Shown here: in pieces, positions 26,215 through 37,900 of the stretch | How the letters are laid out: each line of letters starts with the position of its first letter | Position numbering within the stretch: the first letter of the stretch is position 1 | Source of the DNA: Hormiphora californensis | Taxonomy: Eukaryota; Ctenophora; Tentaculata; Cydippida; Pleurobrachiidae | DNA length: 64,000 nt | Assembly: GCA_020137815.1 (NCBI GenBank) | Contig: CM035362.1 | Span: 4,874,008-4,938,007, forward strand | Direction of reading: 5' to 3' | The notes under the pieces: generated by a model | The model's database searches: none | The model's input: the letters and a program-made list of their open reading frames with translations, nothing else | Told to the model about the DNA's origin: nothing | Translations under genes and position numbers: made by a program

Positions 26215-26336
26215 GTTATGTTATGTTTTTACTAAAAAAAGAAAAGCATGAGCAAAATTAATATTCAATTGGTTCAAATCACGAATTTATCAGCTATGTA
26301 TTTATTAAATGTATAACTGCCAGACATTGTTCTGAC

Positions 26337-26445
26337 CAGGAACCGACCGAAACAAGTAAACAACCAATCAGAACTCGTTATTTAGGTCACGTGACTGGTT
26401 ATCAGCCAATCAGTGACCAGTATTTCTCGATTCGGTCGGTTCCTG
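26337..26445. mobile_element. hAT-type MITE
   Basis: Full TIRs. Flanks GTTCTGAC / GCGCTGAC match at six of eight positions. Confidence 0.88.
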
Positions 26446-27006
26446 GCGCTGACCTATCCGATAGGTCCTATCGTGCACTTCGCTCAGAAGAGCGAGGAGA
26501 GGAGAGTCAGGCTAAAAGGATTGGCACGATTTCCTCATTAGACGGGCCCTTCTTATAAGAAATCATTTTGAAACATTTAGAAATGAGTACGATCATACAG
26601 GGGGCATTTATAATGCAAAAGCATATTATGTACCAATTATATAACGCAAAAATCTTAACTTACAGTTTGAGTAGCACATGTACTACATTTCACACGGTTT
26701 GCACTAAAACGTGCATGCTAGTAACGGGTGTTCAACTCAAAATTGCCACCCGTTACACTAAATAAGAAATGTAGATATAGTTTATCAAATGAATGCTGTA
26801 TTGGATTTGGTATGATGGGGCGCTAACAAATATCTTAGTTAATGAGAGGGGGAGCATCGTGGTATCATGTGACGTCTGTGAGGTGGGTTGGTTGTGGGAA
26901 TTGGTTGTGTGACGTGTCCAAAGAATTAGTTGGGATTCCAATTTGTTCTCGTCACTTCAAGTTATTCGTTATGTCAGTCGGTGTGTGCTATAATGATAAG
27001 ACTTAC
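26446..27006. other. Downstream region of the sushi exons, no exon recognised
   Basis: The donor at 27001-27006 implies a further exon of the minus-strand gene to the left. I could not identify it here. Confidence 0.35.
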
Positions 27007-27782
27007 TACGACTGTTGAATTCACAAGCAGGCAAGTCTGAAGTGTTGTACTTTTTGGTATTCGCTAAGAAACTGCAGGTAACGACATCATCCCCTACCAG
27101 ATTTAGAATATTGCCATCCCGAGAACAGGTAACAGTCAGGTTATCTCCATTATTTTGGATTGGGCCCCAGGAACCAGAGTTGATGATGGAAAACTCAGGG
27201 CAACCTAAATATAGTGTAAAAATTCAATTCAGGGGGTGGGGTCATCCATTCGAAAACTGTTAGCCTGCAAATACGAGAGGGGGATAATTCAACCGTAAAC
27301 GTTAAAAATTATACCTTTTGTGCAATTAGGTGGATCACTGCTCCACTCCGCATCAGTACTAGAGACAGCATTACAAGTAAGAACACTCTCACCCTGTAAC
27401 TCAAAGAAATCTGCACAGGAAACTGTCAAGACATCCCCAATCTTCGCTGTTTCGTATTCAATGAGTGTGTGTGTGTGCAATCGTCAGACCAGGACAAACT
27501 ATAAACGGAAAATGTATAATGGTGGGTATTTAGGGCGGATGATTGGGGCGGATGATTAGGAGGATGGGAGGAATGGTTGGGGTGGATGGGTGGGGCTGAT
27601 GGGTGGGACGGATGGATGGGGCAGATGGATGGGGCGGATGGTTTGAACTTACCAATTGGAGGACACTGAGTTGTCGGATTTTCACTCCATTCTCCCTTTC
27701 TGTTGCAGTTCATTTTCTCAGGTCCAATCTTGAGGTGATTTTTTGCGCATCTTATGGAAACATCCTTTTCTCCAAACGTGGT
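27007..27782 (-). CDS. Sushi/CCP-domain protein, three internal exons
   Basis: Three exons with GT-AG borders, all in phase 1 as is usual for CCP modules: 27653-27782 (GEKDVSIRCAKNHLKIGPEK ... CNRKGEWSENPTTQCPP), 27315-27446 (AKIGDVLTVSCADFFEL ... LTCNAVSSTDAEWSSDPPNC) and 27007-27204 (GCPEFSIINSGSWGP ... LTVTCSRDGN ... VVTCSF). The pattern C...C..(G)W..P.C is that of the complement control protein fold, an extracellular binding module. Both gene ends are unseen. A (TC)n tract lies upstream. The parent protein (adhesion, complement-like or receptor) cannot be told from three exons. Confidence 0.8.
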
Positions 27783-27799
27783 CTATAATAGTGGTATAT

Positions 27800-27915
27800 T
27801 CACTCTCTCCTCTCTCTCTCTCTCTCTATCTCTCTCTATCTCCTCTGACTCTCTATCTCTCTTCTCCTCTCTCCTCTCGATTACTCTCTCTGCCTCTACT
27901 CTTTACTTATCCTCC

Positions 27916-27951
<36 letters not shown>

Positions 27952-28209
27952 CTCTCTCTCTCTCTCTCTGCTCTCTCTCTCTCTCCTGCCTCTGTTTCTC
28001 TCTGCTCTCTGCTCTCTCTTCTCTCTCTCTCCCTCTCTTCTCGTACCTCATCTCTCTCTCTCTCTCTTCCTCTTCGGCTATCTTCTCTCTATCTCATCTC
28101 TCTCCTCTGCTCTCTCTGCTATCTCCGTTCTTGCTGCATGCTATCTGTCTGTTCTCTGTTCTCTGTCTCTGTCTCTGTCTCTCCTCTCTTTGTCTCTCTC
28201 TTCTGTCTC

Positions 28210-28240
<31 letters not shown>

Positions 28241-28246
28241 TGCGTC

Positions 28247-28288
<42 letters not shown>

Positions 28289-28368
28289 CTCTCTCTCTCT
28301 CTCTCCTCTCTCTACTCCTCTCTCTCTTCTCTCCTCTTCTCTCTCCTCTTCTCTCTCCGCTCTACGTC

Positions 28369-28434
<66 letters not shown>

Positions 28435-28590
28435 CTCTCTTCTCTCTCTCTCTATCTCTCTCTCTCTCTCTCTCTCTGCTCTCTCTCCTCCTCTCTCATC
28501 TTTCTCTCTCGTCTTCTGTTCTCTCTCCTCTCTCTCTCTCTCTCTCTCTACTCTTCTCTTACTCTGCTCTCCTCTCTCTCTTCTCGTCTA

Positions 28591-28624
<34 letters not shown>

Positions 28625-28655
28625 ACTCTGCATTCTCTCTTCTGCTCTCTGAGCG
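27800..28655. repeat. Long imperfect (TC)n tract
   Basis: About 850 bp of pyrimidine sequence, mostly TC with C/G/A interruptions. All ORFs across it are low-complexity Ser/Leu artefacts. Confidence 0.95.
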
Positions 28656-28744
28656 ATAGATAGATAGAGAGAAAGATTACCTTTGATTACCTTTGACTTG
28701 TTCAGTTAAGGGCTAGGTGGATGAACACTATCCACTATTAGAGA

Positions 28745-28972
<228 letters not shown>

Positions 28973-28995
28973 TCGGGGATCCTCGGGGATCCTCG

Positions 28996-29456
28996 GAGGA
29001 GGTTCAGCGGTGGTACCGCTCGGTCCCTATATTACAGATATGGGCCATAGTATTACCAGTCCAGAATGCTATTATTATTCCTTCGCATGTGCAGTCGCGC
29101 GCGACGTCGATCTCACTCAGGTATTAATGTGGCCAAGCTGAATTTAAGGTGAACCTGGATAGCTTCCTTCGTGAAGTGCCAGATCTACCGCCTACACCCG
29201 GATATCCATCACAGAACAGAAACTCACTAAGCGAGTTGTGCTGTGGATCCGGAAATGATAAACAAGGCAGTCCATGGAAGGATGGCCCTCTAGTGAGGAT
29301 AGGAACATTTCAAAAGTAAAGTAACGGTAGACTATACAGCACTAATTCAGTAATTCACTGTATCTTTTGGGTTTAGGTCGTATAGTGAAACGGCCGGTAC
29401 AGTGGTAAACTATTTTGTCTGGTTCCAGAGATATCGCCCTCTATTATAGAGGGGAC
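28996..29456. other. Intergenic, nothing recognised
   Basis: No exon, RNA gene or repeat family recognised. Confidence 0.3.
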
Positions 29457-29606
29457 AGTACAAGCAAAATGATACCCATTCTTCTCGCGTGACCCCGTTT
29501 CAGCAGTTGGAGACGCCAACTATTTCGAGCTCTAAATAGTTGGTGTCTCCAACTGCTGAAACGGGGTCACGGGAGAAGAATGGGCATCATTTTGCTGGTA
29601 CCTACT
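29457..29606. mobile_element. Palindromic MITE-like element
   Basis: Arms from AGTACAAGCAAAATGATACC to its inverse, pairing through CCCGTTTCAGCAGTTGGAGA to a centre near 29530. Few mismatches. Confidence 0.8.
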
Positions 29607-29655
29607 GTGTCCTAAATCTAAAATGGCTGAGCAGCATACATTTTATTATCTTTAG

Positions 29656-29764
29656 CAGGAACCGACCAAATCAGGAAATACTGGTCCCTGATCGGCTGAT
29701 AACCAGTCACGTGACCTAAATAACGAGTTTTGATTGGTTTTTTACTTGTTTCGGTCGGTTCCTG
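29656..29764. mobile_element. hAT-type MITE
   Basis: Full TIRs. Flanks ATCTTTAG / ACCCTTAG match at six of eight positions. Confidence 0.88.
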
Positions 29765-29902
29765 ACCCTTAGCGTGTTTGTTTGTCTCGTGAGCCCGCCA
29801 ACGAAACCACGGTATGTAGAACGTAGACCCTGTTAAAACGGAGTTTCCCTATCTGATCGGGCTTTGTATAGGGGTGGAACCACGACTAATCGCGTTAAAG
29901 GC

Positions 29903-29972
29903 TCAAACACCGTATTCCCACTACAAGCAGCACTGTAACAGTGCTGCTTATAGTGGGAATACGGTGTTTGAA
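29903..29972. repeat. Near-perfect hairpin with arms of about 34 bp
   Basis: TCAAACACCGTATTCCCACT...CACTG directly followed by its inverse, with one or two mismatches and almost no loop. Looks like the core of another palindromic element; no separate evidence for a microRNA. Confidence 0.8.
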
Positions 29973-30803
29973 TAAAACGGTATTTGACCATTACCGTTTC
30001 TGAAATACATATATATTTGAAATACATATATATTTCGGTGTCACGTGTTGTCAATCTGGCGCTCTGATTGGTCTCGTCTTACAGTTTTTACTGATACCGT
30101 GTTGAACCGATACTGTATTCTCACTAGGTACAAGCACCCATGTATGTCTGTTGATTGAGATAACTCTTTACCTATATATGCGGCTTGATTGATATGCACC
30201 TCGCTGGATATTATCAGCAGCATCATACAGCCGAGAATTGAGATAAAGTCTCAAGTTATATAGAGCCTATGGGGCCACAGAAAGCATTGCAGTGCACGTA
30301 CTGATCCATCACACCGTTATATACTACCGGGGCAGCTCCTACTACTTTGTTGTCTCATATACAAAGACCGTCCTCTTCGCACCGGACCGAAGGCGGGGTG
30401 CGCGATGTACAGTCAGTGCCTGACAACTACTTTGCCACTTTGGTAACGAAGTTACCCCTCGAAGGTATCGCGGTAGTAAGGCACGTTTTAGCAAGGTAGG
30501 GGTAATTTCGTTACCAACTCCTACTGATGAACAATCAATAAAAATTAAAGACCTTCAAAATGTTTTCCTCCTAGCTTTGTTAGGTGAAAAAGATGTAGAC
30601 ACTGTGTAACTCGCGACGACTACAGTCGAGCATTTGACCGCTCACTGATCACTCTCTCTCTCACTCTCTCTTATTGGTTTCTGTGGTTTGGGTGTGTAAG
30701 TGTATTGGGTAAGTTTTTTTTGCTTTTACAACAGCATGTGCAGTATAATTTTGGAATGAGGAATTGATCAACGATCAATCATGAGGCCGTTGCTTGTTTT
30801 CAT
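29973..30803. other. Intergenic with repeat ends, no gene supported
   Basis: Holds a direct TGAAATACATATATATT pair and an inverted pair TTGGTAACGAAGTTACCCC / GGGGTAATTTCGTTACCAA (30440-30512). No exon recognised. Confidence 0.35.
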
Positions 30804-30902
30804 TCACCTGAGATCTCAGGTTTCAGTGACGGCTATTTCCTGAGATTTAAGGCAATATCCGTCACTGAAACCTGATATCTCAGGTCTCAGTGGAAAATAG
30901 CC
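30804..30902. mobile_element. Partial copy of the GAGATCTCAGGTTTCAG palindromic MITE
   Basis: CCTGAGATCTCAGGTTTCAG and its inverse around a TTCCTGAGATTTAAGGC centre. Same family as the element nested at 21619-21820 but lacking its outer arms. Confidence 0.75.
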
Positions 30903-31121
30903 GCGGCCTCAACCATTGGCCTGACAGTGCGTACGAGCTGTATAATTGGGGATGGGGGGTGGTACTACACACAAGGCCTTTCATGCTTGCTCAATCACAC
31001 CATGAGTTCGAAACACGGGAGGGGTGACTGTTGAGAAAGCATAACAAACCTCAATTAATTACATTTAACACCCGCAGACTCTTCAGGACCGGACGAAAGG
31101 GTTATAATTTTTATGATAATA

Positions 31122-31555
<434 letters not shown>

Positions 31556-32210
31556 TTTAGGTCCCTTTTTGGTTTCTAATCGCAGCATGACATTATTTCA
31601 TGATGTAATATTGTCGAAATGATGCGTTATATGAGAAACGAGACGAATTTCTGTGAAAATCGTATTTTAGACGTCATAATGACGTCATTTGACGTAATTA
31701 GTGACGTCGTATCGACGTAATTGCATGACGATATTTTTTGAATCAGTACCCCAAAGGAGCTTGTAAAGTTTCATTGACCACAGTGGTCAGGAAAGGGAGT
31801 TTTTGCTCGAAAAACGTTCAATTTGCTGAATTTTTCGTCAAATTTTTGACTTCCGACGCAATTTAAGGGCTCAAAATGATAAGCTACGAAAATTCGCTAT
31901 ATAGTATCTGAAAGTTCAGACGATTTGCCGGTAACGATTTTTCGTCAAATCAGAAATCGGAACACGTCTTCAGGGTGCTAGAGGCGTTTGAAAAAAGTTA
32001 GTCGGTCTCGCGCAATGACGTCACTCGTGACGTCATTGCGCGCGTCATAGGTAAGATGGAGAGTCGCCACCCAGATGGGTACATGCACGAGACAATTATC
32101 TGTCGAATGCCGCTTGGTTTAAGGTCGTACGATGTCTGGTTCGTCTCAAACTGGGACCAAACGGAAGGTAACAAAGCGTCTATACATCTATGTATGTATG
32201 TATGTATGTA

Positions 32211-32614
<404 letters not shown>

Positions 32615-33266
32615 TTTAGGCCCCTTTTTGGTTTCTAATCGCAGCATGACATTATTTCATGATGTAATATTGTCTAAATGATGCGTTATATGAGAAACGA
32701 GACGAATTTCTGTGAAAATCGTATTTTAGACGTCATAATGACGTCATTTGACGTAATTAGTGACGTCGTAACGACGTAATTGCATCACGATATATTTTGA
32801 ATCAATACCCCAAAGGAGCTTGTAAAGTTTCATTGACCAAAGTGGTCAGCAAAGGGAGTTTTTGCTCGAAAAACGTTCAATTTGCTGAATTTTTTGTCAA
32901 ATTTTTGACTTCCGACGCGATTTAAGGGCTCAAAATGATAAGCTACGAAAATTCGCTATATAGTATCTGAAAGTTCAGACGATTTGCCGGTAACGATTTT
33001 TCGTCAAATCAGAAATCGGAACACGTCTTCAGGGTGCAAGAGGCGTTTGAAAAAGTTTAGTCGGTCTCGCGCAATGACGTCACTCGTGACGTCATTGCAC
33101 GCGTCATAGGTAAGATGGAGAGTCGCCACCCTGATGGGTACATGCACGAGACAATTATCTGTCGAATGCCGCTTGGTTAAAGGTCATACGATGTCTGGTT
33201 CGTCTCAAACTGGGACCAAACGGATGGTAACAAAGCGTCTATACATCTATGTATATATATATGTAT

Positions 33267-33868
33267 GTATCAACCTAGTTATCCCCACACTGAATTTTCT
33301 GTTTTGGGGGTGGTGTTATAACTTTTGAACAAAAAGAGCTAGCCACTTGAAATTTTTACCATCGATAGAGGTCTACAAGAAGCTTCTAAGTACAAAATTT
33401 CAGCTTCCTAGCTCTTCCGGTTCGGGAGTTATGGCATGTCAAAAAGTGCCAAAATGGGCTAAAAGTATGAAATAACTATATATACGCTGTGAGCAAGCGG
33501 GCCGTTTTTGGGGGAAATTTTTTTCGGGGGATGGATGGGGTCACCTTTGCGCTTGCCAGCGCAGTGATGTATCAACCTAGTTATCCCCACACTGAATTTT
33601 CTGTTTTGGGGGTGGTGTTATAACTTTTGAACAAAAAGAGCAAGCCACTTGAAATTTTTACCATCGATAGAGGTCTACAAGAAGCTTCTAAGTACAAAAT
33701 TTCAGCTTCCTAGCTCTTCCGGTTCGGGAGTTATGGCATGTCAAAAAGTGCCAAAATGGGCTAAAAGTATGAAATAACTATATATACGCTGTGAGCAAGC
33801 GGGCCGTTTTTGGGGGAATTTTTTTTCGGGGGATGGATGGGGTCACCTTTGCGCTTGCCAGCGCAGTG
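33267..33868. repeat. 302-bp tandem duplication
   Basis: Two nearly identical copies starting GTATCAACCTAGTTATCCCC and ending GCGCTTGCCAGCGCAGTGA. No coding signal. Confidence 0.93.
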
Positions 33869-34771
33869 ATACAGCTTCGAACGGCATCTATCTATCTATC
33901 TACGGAGTGCCTGGGCTTGCCAACGGCAAGCCCACAGGGGACTATCGCAAAGCGATATCGCCGGCACTAGGAGAATAGCCCCCTCCCCACCCCCCCACCA
34001 TCAGGAACTACCACAGGCAGGTTCGCATTATAGGTGGCGTCGGGTTCGGGAGAGTATAAAACTCCTTCGAAAGTCGCAGGATTCTGTTGCTTCTTTCCTA
34101 TGAGTCTTGGCTCCGTGGCTCTATCCCCCTGCGACAAGAGGGGATGTCGCTTTCTATTCTTATCGTTTTACCTAGATAATTGTACGAGGTTTTGCCACTT
34201 AGTCTCATTCCCTCCGTTTTTAGGATTTTAGGACACCCGCATATATTAGGTGTTTGGGGATTCATTATTATCTTGAATTGGTCTGGCATATATGGTAGGT
34301 TTATATAGTATAAGTGGCAGGACGGGTATTGTACGTATATGTGTAATGTGAGACCTATCTGTCTGATTAGGACCAATTAATTCCGATTAGGTTAGAAGGC
34401 TGAACTAGCAAGGATTTGTTCTCAGTCCACAGTTTTGCTTAGTATGTATATTGTATATATTGGTGGTGGGCGGGGCGGTTCAGGGCGGTGGAGGGTATTA
34501 GGGCTAGATATTGGATTTGTCGAACGGCAGTATAATCGAAGTTATTTTCCTCTTCCGATAAATCCGGATTTTACCGTAAAGGAATGTCGTAAATAAATTA
34601 ATATAAAATTGTTTGTTTATTTCTTTCTTTAATATTGTATTTTAAATCGTCTGGGCCTCGGACCAGGGCCTGGGTCTCGGACCAGTCGTTCATCCTGACT
34701 ATGCGATATATCTTTGATGTATATTATTACCCGAATAAGTGAAAAAGGAGCCCGCAAGTAAGGCCAAGGAT

Positions 34772-34775
<4 letters not shown>
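33869..34775. other. Intergenic, short hairpins only
   Basis: Contains the hairpin TGGGCTTGCC-AAC-GGCAAGCCCA near 33910-33932 and a CTATCGCAAAGCGATA stem. No gene recognised. Confidence 0.35.

Positions 34776-34842
<67 letters not shown>
34776..34842. repeat. (GA)n microsatellite
   Basis: Pure GA dinucleotides. Confidence 0.95.
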
Positions 34843-34845
<3 letters not shown>

Positions 34846-34989
34846 CCATGATGCACTAAGCGTGTCTCAATATAAATTACCTCAATATATAATGCACGCA
34901 GCAGCCTAACAGCATGGTATGCAAGGCTTAGAACGCTGAATGATGAGATATATAATGCGCCCACCATGCGCAAGGATCTCAATATAGTA

Positions 34990-37900
34990 AATCAATCCTT
35001 CAATGAGTTCTCAACCCCCGCTTAAAATTGGTTTTGAATTTAAAAAAACCCACGGGTTGGGACATAAAATTAGTATTTAACAATAACTATCCCCCCTTAA
35101 GGGGAGGGCAGGTTCCTTCTCTCTATTTAAAATAATAACCCAATGGGGAATCGGGTTCCTTCTCTTCTTTGTAAATAAAAAACAACCCTCTTAATAGGGA
35201 GTGTGAAGGCCATGGTTACCCCAACCCAACCCCGTTACAAAGGGCGGACAATTTTTAATCCCAACATTTTTCAGATTTCATGGGTGAGGTAAAAACCCAA
35301 AGGAAGGGGAAAAAAACACCCAAAAAAACGGCCCCGGGGAAATATGGGCAAACCATCTTTAAGTTAAAAAAAACCCCAAAAAAACCCAATTTTAAAGGTC
35401 CGCAATTTTTAAACTTAGGTTTAAAGGGTAAAAAACAGGGGGTTTTAACAAACGCCCCCAAAACAGCGCCCTTTTCAGATTTTGTGGTTTTGCAATTTGG
35501 GTAAACAAGCCCAGAGGTTACAACACGGCCCCGGCCCAGATTATGTGGCCCCAAACCCCACGCTCTAGGGGTGCAGGTGGAAAACCCGAAGACGGAGAGG
35601 TTACAAAGCGGCTGGACCAGATTATGCGGCCCCAAAACCCCGCTCTGGGGTGAGGTGGTAAACCCGAAGAGGGGCAGGGGTTACAACAGCGGTCCGGACC
35701 AGATTTGGGGCCCCAAACCCCACGCTCAGGGGGGGAGGTGGTTAAACCCAAAGACGGAAGGGGTTTTAAAACAGCGGCTCGGCCCAGATTTGGGGGCCCA
35801 CCCAGTCAGGGGGCAGGTGGTAAACCCGAAGACGGCAGAGGTTACAACAGCGGCTCCGGACCAGATTATGCTGGCCCAACCCACGCTCTAGGTGGTGCAG
35901 GTGGTAAACCCGAAGACGGCAGAGGTTACAACAGCGGCTCCGGACCAGATTATGCTGGCCCATCCCATGCTCTAGGTGGTGCAGGTGGTAAACCCGAAGA
36001 CGGCAGAGGTTACAACAGCGGCTCCGGACCAGATTATGCTGGCCCAACCCACGCTCTAGGTGGTGCAGGTGGTAAACCCGAAGACGGCAGAGGTTACAAC
36101 AGCGGCTCCGGACCAGATTATGCTGGCCCAATCCCACTGCTCTAGGTGGTGCAGGTGGTAAACCCGAAGACGGCAGAGGTTACAACAGCGGCTCCGGACC
36201 AGATTATGCTGGCCCAACCCACGCTCTAGGTGGTGCAGGTGGTAAACCCGAAGACGGCAGAGGTTACAACAGCGGCTCCGGACCAGATTATGCTGGCCCA
36301 ACCCACGCTCTAGGTGGTGCAGGTGGTAAACCCGAAGACGGCAGAGGTTACAACAGCGGCTCCGGACCAGATTATGCTGGCCCATCCCACTGCTCTAGGT
36401 GGTGCAGGTGGTAAACCCGAAGACGGCAGAGGTTACAACAGCGGCTCCGGACCAGATTATGCTGGCCCAACCCACGCTCAGGTGGTGCAGGTGGTAAACC
36501 CGATGACGGCAGAGGTTCAACAGCGGCTCGGACCAGTTTATGGGGCCCAACCCACGTCAGTGGGCAGGTGGAAACCCGAAGACGGCAAGGGTTACAACAG
36601 CGGCCCGGACCGAAGCGGCCCCCCCAGTCAGGTGGTGCTGGGTGGTAAAACCAAAGACGGGAGAGGTTACAACAGCGGCTCGGACCAGTTTTGCGGCCCA
36701 ACCCACGCCCCCGGGGTGCAGGGGGGGAAACCGAAGACGGCAGAGGTTCAACGGGTTCCGGTAAAGTGATGTGGCCCAAACAAGTTCAGAAAAAAGGCCC
36801 CGTTTGGGGGAGGCCAAGGGGGGTGAACTGAAAAGGACGACCTTCAACAGCGGCTGGCCCGATGATGCGGCCCCAAACCCACGCTCCAGGTGGTGCAGGT
36901 GGTAAACCCCGAAGAGGCAGAGGTTACAACAGCGGTTCCGGCCCAATGATGTGGTAACAAATCAGGTGGTGGTTTCGTCAAACGATTTGGATTTGAAAAG
37001 TGTCACGAAGAAATTTTCTGTGGAGGAAAGGGGGTTGAACTAAAAAATGGACGGGGCTTCAACAGGGTCCGGACCAGATGATGCGGGCCCCAACCCCAGC
37101 TCCGGGTGGGGCAGGTGGTAAACCCCGAAGAGGGCCCCGGGGTTTTCAAAAAAAGCGGTTCCGGGGGCCAGAGATGTGGCCCAACAAGATCGGGGGTGGG
37201 GGGGGATTCGTCGAACGAGTTGGATTTTTGAAAATGTTGTCACCGAAAAAAATTTCGGGTGGAGGCCAAGGTGGTGAACTGAAAATGGACGGGGGCTTCA
37301 ACAGCGGCCCCGGACCAGTGATGCTGGCCCCCCCCACGCTCCAGGGGGTTTGCAGGTGGAAACCCCGAAGAGGAGGTTTTTTTTTTTTAAAACAGCGGTT
37401 GGCCCAGAATGGGGGTCCAACAAGACAGGTGGTGGATTCGGGGAACAAAAAGTTGGATTTGAAAATGTTGTCACCGAAGAAAAAAAAATTTGGTGGAGGA
37501 AAGGGTGGTAAAAAATGGAGAGTTTCGGTGACAGAGAGGGGAAAAGGGGGGAAAACCCAAAGACGGGGGTTCAACAGCGGCCCGGGGCCAGATGATGCTG
37601 GCCCCAACAAGTCAGGGGTGGTTCGTGAACGAGGGGGGTTAAAAGTTGGCCCAAAAAAATTTCCGGGGGGCCAAGGTGGGGGAAATGAAAAAGGGGGGGT
37701 TAAAGGGTGGCCAAGAGTAAAATGGTGGGCAGGTGGTAAACGAAAGGAGGGGGTTAAAAACAGCGGTTCGCCCGATGGGGTGGCCAAAAGTCGGGGGGTG
37801 TTGCCCCGGGTTTGGGGAAAAAGGGTTTAACGAAAGTTTTGGGGGGAAGGTGGTTTTGGGGTGGAAAAGGGAGGGTAACCGGCCCGGCAGGGATTTGCGG

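Noticed and set aside
27743-28663. Ser/Leu-rich ORFs over the TC tracts, and similar ORFs at other TC/GA tracts
   Set aside because: Pure microsatellite translation with no codon bias or flanking domain.
29903-29972. microRNA precursor
   Set aside because: The arms are too long and too perfectly paired with almost no loop, better explained as a MITE core.
33267-33868. Possible bacterial contamination
   Set aside because: No coding frame or bacterial gene. It is a local tandem duplication continuous with animal repeats.
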